From Planctomycetaceae bacterium (GTDB lineage: Bacteria; Planctomycetota; Planctomycetia; Planctomycetales; Planctomycetaceae): 57,986 nt of DNA. Shown here piece after piece: positions 8,388 through 16,393 of the stretch (position 1 is its first letter; each line of letters opens with the position of its first letter). The notes under the pieces were generated by a model, which was given only the letters and a program-made list of their open reading frames with translations, had not been told where the DNA came from and made no database searches. Where the stretch lies: NCBI GenBank assembly GCA_021732415.1, contig JAKFVC010000116.1, positions 1 through 57,986 of the forward strand, given 5' to 3'. The translations under genes and the position numbers were made by a program.

Positions 8388-11330
8388 ATGGCCTACGAAG
8401 ATCTGATTTACCTCATACCCAGCCACAGCCTGGAAGATTTTCCCACCGAGGCCAATGACGCCCAGGCGGCTAGCCTGCTCAATTCGTTTATTCTCCCCTG
8501 GCATCCGCAACTGATTGCGTCGGCCGGAGTCGTCCCCCGCTGGCACCGAGCCGACACGCCCCCCGAAGTGACGACGAACCGTCTGGTCATGATCCCCACC
8601 AAGAGCCAGGACCTGGTTCCCCACGGTTGGGTCGAAGAAGCCCGGCGCAACGGCGCCACCGTCATCACCAACACCACCGATCGCCAGGAGATGCTGGCCC
8701 TCGCGCTGAAACCGCTCGACGAACCACCCGTCGATCCGGACTTGGCGGCCGATTTCTGGGCACTCGGATTCTGCTATTTGCAGATCGAATTGTTGACGAG
8801 ACACATGCGGCACTTCGGCAGCACCGATGAAGTTCACTTCCAGCGCGAGGCCGTCGCGGCGGCGCGCGCCGCCGTGGCTAATGACCCGGAGACCGCCAAG
8901 ACACGCTTGAAAGTCTGCTTCGAACTGCTGACCGAAGCTCGCGAACGTTTCTATCCGACCGACTGCTACTTGCTGGATATGTGCCTGTTGATCCCGCGCC
9001 TGGCAGATCAGCATTTGTCCGACACGTTACTCACCTTAAAGCCGATGAGCGTCATGGTCACCCCGCAGGATCTGGAAGAGATCGGGCGCGATCATGCGGA
9101 TCAATTGCGGCTCTTGAAAGAAGCCTGGCTGCGCAAATCAGTCGCCATCGTCGGGGGTGAGTTCCGCGAAGGTCCGTCGACGCTGCTGCCATTGAATTCG
9201 CTCCTCTGGCAGTTGGAGGCGGGGCGTGAACTCTATCAAAAACACTTGGGCAGGAAGCCGACAATCTGGGGTCGCCGGCGCTATGGCCTGATGCCGCCGT
9301 GGCCGCAAATTCTGCATCGCACCGGCTATATCGGTGCCATGCACGTCGCCTTGGACGATGGCTTCTATCCCGACCAGGAATTCAGCAAGATCCGCTGGGA
9401 AGGCACCGCGGGGCAGGCCATTGATGCCATCTCGCGGATCCCTCTGGCAGCCGATAGTGCCAACAGTTATTTGCGATTCCCCGTGCGGCTGTCGGAGTCG
9501 ATGGATAATGATTCGGTCGCGGCCGTGATGTTTGCCCGCTGGCCCGAGATCAAATCACCCTGGTTCGAAGACCTGCGGCGCATGCAGAATTACTCGCCGG
9601 TCCTCGGCCGCTTCGTCACGTTGGAAGATTACTTCGAACACACTGACAGCGCCAGCCGGCTCTCCTCTTACGATCCGAACGAGTATCTTTCACCGTACTT
9701 CGTCCAGTCGGTCGCTCGGCAGGAAGCCGATCCGCTGGGGCGATACGTCGCCCAGTTCCGCAATCGCCAGCGATTCGATTCCGCCGCGTGGTGTGCCGGG
9801 ATGACAGCCGCCTTCCGCCAGCAACCGTTACGCGGCGAGGAACTCCGCACTGTCGAGCGAGCCGTCGAAGAAGGCGCGGGCGAGGGGACTCCGGAACAAG
9901 CCACGACTGCCGAAACGCAGCTCGCCGCCTTCGAGCAATCGGCGGGTCAGCGGCTCGGAGAATTGATCACCAGCGGCGGCGGAACGCAACCCGGCCTCTT
10001 GCTCGTCAATACGCTCGGATTCCCGCGATTGGCCGTCGTCGATCTCGGCGCCCATCTCACTCGACCACCCGCCATCGGTGGAGCGGTAAAGTTTGTCCAA
10101 TGGGACCCCGTGGGGGACGCTGCCAGCGTCCCCGCCGACGCTGGCAGCGTCGGCCACGAGGCAGTACCGCGCAGAACGGCCACCATCGAATTCCCCGGCT
10201 CGGGATTCGTGTGGATCCCTCAGGAATCACCCGAAACGCCGGCTCCCACAGCCTCCGCACCGCTGGCCGAACCGAACCTCCTGCGCAACGACTTCTTCGA
10301 GGTCCTGCTCAGCGAGGTCTCAGGTGGATTGCGGCAGTTGAAGAACTATGGCCGCAGCCCGAATCGTCTCAGTCAGCAGTTGGCGTACCGGTTCCCACGC
10401 GAACGGAAAATCGTGTCCCCGGATCCCGAGGTCCCCGATACGAAGTCCTACTACAGCGAGATGCGGGCCACGAGTTCCACGGTCACCAGCACCGGCCCGA
10501 CACTCGGCGAAATCGTGACGACGGGGGACCTGATCGATCAGACTAACAACCAGAAGCTGGCAGGCTTTAAACAGACGTTCCGCGTGTGGCGCGGCCGACC
10601 GGTGCTCGAAATCGAGATTGAATTCGATTCCGTAAAGTTGCCCGACGGTGATCCGTGGAGCAACTACATCGGCGCTCGTTTCGCCTGGAATTCCTCCATC
10701 GCAGCCCTGACACGTTCCGTTCTCGGCGGTGCGCAAACTGACTGGAAAGACGAACGTCTGGAGTCCCCCCTCTATCTGGAAATCGCCGACGAAAATCAAC
10801 GTACGACAATCCTGACTCACGGCCTGCCATTCCATCGCAAGACGGGCGAACGGATGCTCGATTCGATCATGCTCGTCTCGGGCGAGACAACCAAGAAGTT
10901 CCGTTTCACTATCGCTGTCGATCAGCCGTATCCGATGCAGGCTGCCCTGGATGCGCTGACACCGATCACCGTCATTCCCACCACCAAAGGCCCGCCGCGA
11001 TCGGGCACGTCGGGCTGGTTTTTCCATACCAACGGCCGCAACGTGCAAATCGTGCAGTTGCTGGAATTAGTGGAAAATCCCGTCGAACTCACCGACGCCT
11101 GGGACCCCTTGGCCACTCAACCGACCCCGACCGGCCCCGGCATCGCACTGCGGCTCTTAGAGACGGAAGGCCGACCGGTCCGCGTGACATTGCAGTGTTA
11201 TCGAACTCCCACGTCTGCCCGCCAGCGAGATTTCCAAGGCCGTACCATCACCGATCTGCCGATTCACGGCGACGCCGTCCATATCGACATGGTGGCCCAC
11301 GAGATCGCGGACATCGAGTTCAAGTGGTGA
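8388..11330 (+). CDS. GH38-like (alpha-mannosidase fold) protein, probably not catalytic
   Basis: 980 residues. Around 255-310 the string GGEFREGPSTLLPLNSLL, a segment resembling 'Q-x-x-x-G-R-x-x-Y-x-K', IWGRRRYG and PPWPQIL match the order of the GH38 catalytic domain (GG-x-W-x-E, then the nucleophile segment W-x-P-D-x-F-G, then L-P-Q-I-L). The nucleophile and zinc-ligand Asp is replaced: alignment puts Arg there. The N-terminal HxD zinc motif is also absent. After about 625, LLRNDFFEVLLSEVSGGLRQL resembles the start of the GH38 C-terminal beta domain (N-x-F-x-V, then G-G-x-x-x-L-x). Residues about 573-591 are encoded by an inserted palindromic repeat. No signal peptide is seen. It is probably a binding or regulatory relative of GH38, or an enzyme using other residues. 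The ribosome-binding site is weak, so the start is less certain. Confidence 0.6.
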   Translation: MAYEDLIYLIPSHSLEDFPTEANDAQAASLLNSFILPWHPQLIASAGVVPRWHRADTPPEVTTNRLVMIPTKSQDLVPHGWVEEARRNGATVITNTTDRQEMLALALKPLDEPPVDPDLAADFWALGFCYLQIELLTRHMRHFGSTDEVHFQREAVAAARAAVANDPETAKTRLKVCFELLTEARERFYPTDCYLLDMCLLIPRLADQHLSDTLLTLKPMSVMVTPQDLEEIGRDHADQLRLLKEAWLRKSVAIVGGEFREGPSTLLPLNSLLWQLEAGRELYQKHLGRKPTIWGRRRYGLMPPWPQILHRTGYIGAMHVALDDGFYPDQEFSKIRWEGTAGQAIDAISRIPLAADSANSYLRFPVRLSESMDNDSVAAVMFARWPEIKSPWFEDLRRMQNYSPVLGRFVTLEDYFEHTDSASRLSSYDPNEYLSPYFVQSVARQEADPLGRYVAQFRNRQRFDSAAWCAGMTAAFRQQPLRGEELRTVERAVEEGAGEGTPEQATTAETQLAAFEQSAGQRLGELITSGGGTQPGLLLVNTLGFPRLAVVDLGAHLTRPPAIGGAVKFVQWDPVGDAASVPADAGSVGHEAVPRRTATIEFPGSGFVWIPQESPETPAPTASAPLAEPNLLRNDFFEVLLSEVSGGLRQLKNYGRSPNRLSQQLAYRFPRERKIVSPDPEVPDTKSYYSEMRATSSTVTSTGPTLGEIVTTGDLIDQTNNQKLAGFKQTFRVWRGRPVLEIEIEFDSVKLPDGDPWSNYIGARFAWNSSIAALTRSVLGGAQTDWKDERLESPLYLEIADENQRTTILTHGLPFHRKTGERMLDSIMLVSGETTKKFRFTIAVDQPYPMQAALDALTPITVIPTTKGPPRSGTSGWFFHTNGRNVQIVQLLELVENPVELTDAWDPLATQPTPTGPGIALRLLETEGRPVRVTLQCYRTPTSARQRDFQGRTITDLPIHGDAVHIDMVAHEIADIEFKW
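10106..10161. repeat. Palindromic repeat (GACGCTGGCAGCGTC family) inside the GH38-like gene
   Basis: Two head-to-head hairpins built on GACGCTGCCAGCGTC, flanked by CCCCGTGG and CCACGAGG, lie in frame within the gene and encode Asp-Ala-Ala-Ser-Val / Asp-Ala-Gly-Ser-Val. The same element is intergenic at 20903, 47965, 49185, 51479 and 56177, so this copy is an insertion that kept the frame. Confidence 0.85.
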
Positions 11331-11365
11331 AAGAGGCCGCGTTGGACTTGCCCGTGCCACTGTTT

Positions 11366-11448
11366 CATGACCGTACCCGGTCATTAAGCAGTGCGAGTTC
11401 GACGCTGATTGGCACTGCTTGTCCGCCGAGTACAGCGGACAAGCAGTG
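11366..11448. repeat. Two hairpins in the 11331-11474 gap
   Basis: A small hairpin (ATGACCG/CGGTCAT) is followed by a strong one at 11413-11448 with 14-base arms (CACTGCTTGTCCGC and its complement). They lie between convergent genes and may end transcripts of both, although no T-run follows. The arm word GTGCCACTG also begins the palindrome found in the membrane-protein gene at 31620. Confidence 0.55.
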
Positions 11449-11474
11449 GCACAAATCCACATGCTTGATACGCT

Positions 11475-11765
11475 TTAGGGAATTGGCGTCGCACCTGGCG
11501 GGGGCTTGCCGTGACCTGACTTGATGTGGTCGGCGCGCCCCGCGGCGTATTGCTCGGGAGTCAGTTCATCCTCGTCGATGGTCTCGCCGCGCTGGAATTG
11601 TTCGTAGTACTGCTTCAAGTACGGAATGCACCAGCCACAACCCGTTCCCGCACCGCCACATTCACTGATCTGGCTCGCGCGACGCGGTTTATACAGCCGA
11701 ATGTAATTGACGATCTTGCGTTTCGACACATGAAAGCAATAGCAGACTTTGTCATCGAGTTTCAT
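11475..11765 (-). CDS. BFD-like [2Fe-2S] domain protein
   Basis: 96 residues. Cys8-x-Cys10 and Cys43-x-x-Cys46 (VCYCF and TGCGWCIPYL), separated by a helical Arg/Lys-rich segment, are the four [2Fe-2S] ligands of the BFD fold seen in bacterioferritin-associated ferredoxin. A fifth Cys lies at 36. The acidic C-terminal part (GETIDEDELTPEQYAAGR) has no domain I know. The start was set at ATG 11765 because this ATG overlaps the TGA of the upstream glycosyltransferase as ATGA, a classic sign of translational coupling. A longer frame upstream is a shadow of that gene. No bacterioferritin gene is nearby. It probably carries electrons to a partner coded elsewhere. Confidence 0.85.
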   Translation of the reverse strand: MKLDDKVCYCFHVSKRKIVNYIRLYKPRRASQISECGGAGTGCGWCIPYLKQYYEQFQRGETIDEDELTPEQYAAGRADHIKSGHGKPPPGATPIP

Positions 11766-13096
11766 AGCGTGGAGGGCCCGTTCAACGGAGTTTTCTGATC
11801 GGGAGATCTTAGTGCCCGAGCCGCCAACAATGCGAGGATGGGAATCACGGGGGCTCGCATCCGCATATCGGTCCAATAAACCAGGTGCGTCAACCACAAG
11901 GTCAGCGGCAGGAGCAACAACACACTCCATGTCCTCCATTCTAACGCCGACAGCCGAGCCAGTCCGATGAACATGCCGCAGGTGATCAATCCGTAGAAGA
12001 TTGCAGTTCCCCAGAACAGGAATTTCGAGTATCCCGCCGGAACCTTCCACGGAGCTAAATCCCAGAACCGCAAGCCGCGCCACAGGCAGGCTCGAAAAAA
12101 CAACGCCGGTTCAGCGCGAATGTGAGACCAGGCCTTCCGATACATCCAGCGATCACGCGACACTTCGTCGGCCGGAGAGATTCCGTCAGCCACCATTTGG
12201 GTTTCCAGTTCCGTTTGCCAACGATTGAGACTCTCTCCCTGCCAGACAGTCCCCCACGACTGAGCCGCGACCTCGTGATAGAAAACCGAATTGTTGGCGA
12301 GCAACAGCGTGTAACCCCCGTGGGTGGTGGCCGGTGTGGCCTTGCCAATCACTAGCGCATTGCGAATCACCCATGGCGCCAGAACGATTGCCAAACCAAC
12401 CACGCTGAAGAGTGCCGCCATGACGCGGGGGCGAAGCGAAGTCGACTTCCAATTCCAAGTGGCGATTATCAGCATCCACGCGCCAGCCAGTCCCACCGCA
12501 GCGAGAAATCCAGGCCGGCACAGACAGATCAAACCAAAACAGAGACCGAAGAGCAGGGGAGCCCCCGTGGCCGACGCTGCCAGCGTCGGTGTCGCAGACG
12601 CTGGCAGCGTCTGCCACGGGGGCAACTCCAACATCACCCAACACCACATGGCCACCAGAGTCGCGCACAGGGTCTCCGTCATCGGCAGCGAGGTGTACTG
12701 CAACAACATCGGATCAATGGCGACGAGACTTGCCGCAAGGAATCTCACCCAACCCAGATTCAGCAATCGCCCAATCCGCAACGTCAAACCGACGGTGCAT
12801 GTTCCGAGTATGACCTGCATCAATCCCAAGCTAGCGGCAGTTCCACCACAAGCAAAAATGGCAGCGACCAACAGTGGATACAGAGGCGGGCGATAAGCCG
12901 TCAGATGAGGCGGCTGCCCCATTGAATAACCATCGCCAGCGACGACATGGCGGGCGATTTCCAGGTAAGCGTCAATGTCCTGAGTGAGTCGATCCCCCTG
13001 CAAATTCCATATCGCCAATCGCGAAACAAACGCAATCCCACAGACGGTCAGCGCCAGCCACCAGTTTCGACGAGACTCCTGCTGTTGTGAGGTCAT
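11762..13096 (-). CDS. Membrane glycosyltransferase-like protein (GT39/ArnT-type)
   Basis: About 444 residues with many hydrophobic helices. The N-terminal part has a first helix, then an acidic loop (QDIDAYLEIARHVVAGDGY) followed by TAYRPPLYPLLVA. This is the pattern of GT-C enzymes of the PMT/ArnT type, where an Asp in the first extracellular loop is catalytic. The likely role is transfer of a sugar from a lipid-phosphate donor. Residues about 160-180 are encoded by an inserted palindromic repeat (12562-12622), giving an Ala/Ser/Thr-rich loop. The start at ATG 13096 (MTSQQQESRRNWW) is preferred because longer versions read through the REP copy at 13150. Its ribosome-binding site is weak. 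It overlaps the ferredoxin gene by four bases. Confidence 0.75.
   Translation of the reverse strand: MTSQQQESRRNWWLALTVCGIAFVSRLAIWNLQGDRLTQDIDAYLEIARHVVAGDGYSMGQPPHLTAYRPPLYPLLVAAIFACGGTAASLGLMQVILGTCTVGLTLRIGRLLNLGWVRFLAASLVAIDPMLLQYTSLPMTETLCATLVAMWCWVMLELPPWQTLPASATPTLAASATGAPLLFGLCFGLICLCRPGFLAAVGLAGAWMLIIATWNWKSTSLRPRVMAALFSVVGLAIVLAPWVIRNALVIGKATPATTHGGYTLLLANNSVFYHEVAAQSWGTVWQGESLNRWQTELETQMVADGISPADEVSRDRWMYRKAWSHIRAEPALFFRACLWRGLRFWDLAPWKVPAGYSKFLFWGTAIFYGLITCGMFIGLARLSALEWRTWSVLLLLPLTLWLTHLVYWTDMRMRAPVIPILALLAARALRSPDQKTPLNGPSTL
12562..12622. repeat. Palindromic repeat (GACGCTGGCAGCGTC family) inside the GT39-like gene
   Basis: A full two-hairpin copy of the family, with outer arms CCCCCGTGGC and GCCACGGGGG, is inserted in frame in a loop between membrane segments of the glycosyltransferase. 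Confidence 0.9.
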
Positions 13097-13149
13097 GAAT
13101 ATTCCAGAATCCGCTCTGATTTGCCCAAAACACAGTGCGGGCGGATGGC

Positions 13150-13307
13150 ATCGTGGGATGGGTCTCCAGGCCCGTCCGTCCAGCTCTTTCGTAGGATAGG
13201 CATCCTCCCTGTCCGTACAATACTCCAACACAAAACACGGACAGGCAGGCTGCCTATCCTACGGTCTCAACACCGGACGGACGGGCCTGGAGACCCGTCC
13301 CACGATA
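13150..13307. repeat. Inverted REP pair, no gene inside
   Basis: Left unit 13150-13181 (plus orientation, foot ATCGTGGGATGGG) and right unit 13275-13307 (minus orientation, ending CCCACGATA) have their feet pointing outward. A second inverted repeat of another family is nested inside: 13191-13216 (GTAGGATAGGCATCC...) and 13236-13262 (...GCCTATCCTAC). The right end is 13 bases from the stop codon of the VWA gene. Confidence 0.85.
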
Positions 13308-13320
13308 CGAGCTGCCATAC

Positions 13321-16149
13321 TCAATTCGACCGCCGTTTCGCCCGCGCCTTAGCTTGTTCAAAGGGATCTCGTGCGGGTGGTGGCGGAGCTTGCGCCGCAG
13401 CCGCGGTCGTCGTCGGTGCGGGAGCCGGAACTGCGGCCGGTGTGGATGGTGTCGGTCGGCTCGGCGCCGTCGTACGGACTGGTTGCGGACGACTGACCGG
13501 CACGCCTCGCGCTTGTGGCATGACTGGCGCGACCGCGTCGATAAACTTCTCCCACAACGACAGCCGTCTCCCGGCAATCTCTAACATCAGCAACACGATG
13601 CTCAATAAGAACAAGACAGACGCAATCGGCCAGCGGGTGGAAGCGCGCGGAGGATCGGCCAGGACTTCCTGAGGATTAACTCGTGCCTTACCACCGGTCT
13701 TGCTCGCCAATGATTTCAGGATCGCCATGCCACTATTTGCCGCGTCACGGGGAGCGAATTCGGGTGAATAGGGCAGGGTCACGGTGGGACCGCGGACAAA
13801 GCTTTTTGCCCCCAATTTTACCAACGGCCGGTAGGTCCCTGTCTGCGACAATTTGAACCGTGCCTGCAACGTGTTGGCCCCTTGCCACTCGAACGGCAGT
13901 TCCAGCAGTTGTTGACGTTCATCCCCAGGCGGGACAACCGTCAGCACGGGAGATTCAATCACTTGCTTGCCGGGACGATCGGGGTCCAGCTCCAACGTCA
14001 CGACGGCATCCTGCCCGGCATGCTCCACTTTCAAGAACGCCTCATCAGGCTGATCTCCACCGAGCAACCAGCGCGCATGGGTGACCAGAAAATCGCTGTA
14101 GTTATTCCAGCGACCGAATTGACCAGAATAGGACCCGTCAACCTCCACGGTCACCGCCGCCGCACGACCCAATCCCAGATACCAGAAGGCAGACCATGGA
14201 GCGGCGAATTCATCTTGTGAGACCACCCCCATCGTCGCTTTCGGCTTGAGGTAGCTCAGGTTGTAACCATCCACGTTCGGAAAGGTGCCTGGCTTGAGTT
14301 CTCCCATCAAGCGGGCATCGGTCAATAGCCGCCCACCGATGCCGTCGGGCTGAGATTTCGCGTCCTTTTTCACAAAGCTGCTGCGAGCGATGCTCATCGT
14401 GTCTTCGGTAAACAGACGCGGCAGCTCCTCGGCGTCGGTCGTGAACATGATGTTGCCGTGGCCGAGCTTGGCGATGTCCTGCAACAAGGCCGCATCGACA
14501 TCAGTGTCATTACCCAGCCCGATCACACTCGTAGTGATTCCAGCCTGTTCGTACTTCGCCAGCAGATTGCGATAGTCGCCGGGTTCCTCGCTGTCCTGAG
14601 CATCCGAAAACAAGATGATGTGCTTCGTGAGTTGTTCCGCATTCAGCAATTGATCGCCGGCCGCGACGAGGCCTTCGTAAACGAATATTCCGCCCCCCTG
14701 GCTCTGGATGGTTAAGACTTTGCTGGCGATCGCCTCGGGATCATCGACTGGTGTCAAAGCCTGAATCACGTGGGGCTGACTGTCGACCGCAATCACGGCG
14801 ACACTATCTCCCGCCGACAGCATCCGCACACATTCGGCCGTTCCCAGGTCGGCCAGATCCATCTTGGTTTTGTTCCCTTTGACCGGCAGCGACATACTTC
14901 CCGAACGGTCGAGAACAATACACATCGCCAGGCTCATTTTTCGATGCTCCTGCCGCATCTCCATCGAGACCGGCAGCACGGCATCGAGGGGGCTTTTAAA
15001 ATACCCGCCGGTGCCGAAACTCCGTTCGCCCCCGGTCAACATCAAACCGCCACCGAGGTCTTCCACGAACTGCGCGAGACGCTCCATCTTAAGGCGTCCG
15101 AAGTCGCGTGCGGGAACATTTTCCAGGATCACCGCCCGATAGCGTTCCAAGGCGTCCTGGGTCAGCGGATGAGTCGACGCTTGAGCCACATCGACAGGCA
15201 GCTTGGCCGATCTGAGGGCTCGAACGCAGTTGTCTTCCTGACCGTCCTGATTGAGTACCAGCAACCGCTGTCCCGCCTCGACGCGGACGACGCCCGCCCC
15301 CCGGTTGTTTTCCGGCAGGGGATCGCCGGCGACTTCCAGCTTGACCTCGTAAGAATGCAGACCGCCACTTTCCAGCAGGTCGCGGAACAGGATCTGATTG
15401 GAGCCATGCGAAAAGTGCCGCGACTGACTGGCAATCGTCCGGCCCTCGCGTGAGACCGTGACTTTGCCGTCCGCCTCTTTATCAGAATAAATCACAGCCG
15501 AGAACTGAAACGGTTCACGCGGCGCCACGATCTCCGGCAGCAGCACGGCTTCGACCGCGACATCACCAGTCCGCAGCCGCTCGAAGCCACGATAATCAAT
15601 CGGCACCTGCATTTCCTGAGCCCGCCGGGCCGCAGTCGTGACCGGCGAACCGTTCGCTTCACCATCAGACAGGACCAGAATTCGAGACGGCCGGTAAGGG
15701 TCGACCAGATTGAGGGCCGTCTGCAGGCCAGCCTCGAGGTCACTGCCGTCGGGCAGAATCTGCTTGGTGTAGCCGCCTCCCGCGAGGACATCGGTCCGCG
15801 ACAGCATCAATTCGACGGCAGGCTCTTGTCCGAAAGTAACGATGCCGACTCGGTCACCAGCCCCGCGCCCCTTCAGCAGATTGGCGAGAAGTTCGACGAT
15901 CCGAGTTTCAGACTCGGCAGTCATCGAGCGTGAACGATCCACGACCGCGACGACATCGATACCGCGCCCCCCCAGATCCCATTCCGGCGCGGTGAGGACT
16001 AGGAGCAACAACAGTAGTTGGACAGCTCGCAACCAACCTGTGACGCCCCGCACTCGCCCCCAGCGCCAGAAGGCAAATCCCAACGGAATCCCGAGCAAAA
16101 ACAGCTCGGGATATTGGAACCGCAGCGGGATGGAGTGCCAGTCAAACAT
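13321..16149 (-). CDS. Double VWA-domain membrane protein with glutamine-amidotransferase-like domain
   Basis: About 942 residues. After two N-terminal membrane helices comes VWA domain 1 with a MIDAS motif VVAVVDRSRSM (about 60-70). A middle region (AVILENVPARDFGR, LGGGLMLTGGERSFG) resembles the class I glutamine-amidotransferase-like fold found in such planctomycete proteins. VWA domain 2 has LDRSGSMSLP near 408. A C-terminal membrane helix lies at about 836-855, followed by a Pro/Ala/Thr-rich tail. The layout is that of BatA/BatB-type membrane VWA proteins, which bind protein partners through a metal ion. ATG 16149 (MFDWHSIPLRF) is chosen; an upstream in-frame start would encode part of the palindrome at 16183. 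No MoxR-type ATPase gene, the usual partner, is in the window. Confidence 0.85.
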   Translation of the reverse strand: MFDWHSIPLRFQYPELFLLGIPLGFAFWRWGRVRGVTGWLRAVQLLLLLLVLTAPEWDLGGRGIDVVAVVDRSRSMTAESETRIVELLANLLKGRGAGDRVGIVTFGQEPAVELMLSRTDVLAGGGYTKQILPDGSDLEAGLQTALNLVDPYRPSRILVLSDGEANGSPVTTAARRAQEMQVPIDYRGFERLRTGDVAVEAVLLPEIVAPREPFQFSAVIYSDKEADGKVTVSREGRTIASQSRHFSHGSNQILFRDLLESGGLHSYEVKLEVAGDPLPENNRGAGVVRVEAGQRLLVLNQDGQEDNCVRALRSAKLPVDVAQASTHPLTQDALERYRAVILENVPARDFGRLKMERLAQFVEDLGGGLMLTGGERSFGTGGYFKSPLDAVLPVSMEMRQEHRKMSLAMCIVLDRSGSMSLPVKGNKTKMDLADLGTAECVRMLSAGDSVAVIAVDSQPHVIQALTPVDDPEAIASKVLTIQSQGGGIFVYEGLVAAGDQLLNAEQLTKHIILFSDAQDSEEPGDYRNLLAKYEQAGITTSVIGLGNDTDVDAALLQDIAKLGHGNIMFTTDAEELPRLFTEDTMSIARSSFVKKDAKSQPDGIGGRLLTDARLMGELKPGTFPNVDGYNLSYLKPKATMGVVSQDEFAAPWSAFWYLGLGRAAAVTVEVDGSYSGQFGRWNNYSDFLVTHARWLLGGDQPDEAFLKVEHAGQDAVVTLELDPDRPGKQVIESPVLTVVPPGDERQQLLELPFEWQGANTLQARFKLSQTGTYRPLVKLGAKSFVRGPTVTLPYSPEFAPRDAANSGMAILKSLASKTGGKARVNPQEVLADPPRASTRWPIASVLFLLSIVLLMLEIAGRRLSLWEKFIDAVAPVMPQARGVPVSRPQPVRTTAPSRPTPSTPAAVPAPAPTTTAAAAQAPPPPARDPFEQAKARAKRRSN

Positions 16150-16182
16150 AATCTTAAGAGCTGATTCCGGTATGGTATTCAG

Positions 16183-16346
16183 CCCCAAGGGGGCGCGCTA
16201 GGCCAGCCCAGGGCATCGCCCTGGGTTCGGGGATTCAATGAGCTCTTAAGCCCTGAAGGGGCGCGCCCCTTCAGGGCTTAAGAGCTCATTCCGGCGTCCA
16301 CCTAGGGCGTTGCCCTAGGCTGGCCTAGCGCGCCCCTTTGGGGCTT
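16183..16346. repeat. Large nested palindrome with a 54-base perfect core
   Basis: The core at 16237-16290 is a perfect palindrome centred on GGCGCGCC (AATGAGCTC at one end and GAGCTCATT at the other). The outer arms 16183-16230 and 16302-16346 (AGCCCC..GGGGGCGCGCTAGGCCAGCC and its complement) match with few differences. It lies between the starts and stops of two minus-strand genes and could form a very stable cruciform or RNA hairpin. Confidence 0.9.
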
Positions 16347-16393
16347 AGGTCATCCTCAATCTCACGTTGAATCTATCGACTAACAAACGCAAT

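Noticed and set aside
11766-12083. N-terminal extension of the BFD protein to 202 residues
   Set aside because: It lies wholly over the end of the glycosyltransferase gene, has no family likeness, and the ATGA overlap gives a better start at 11765.
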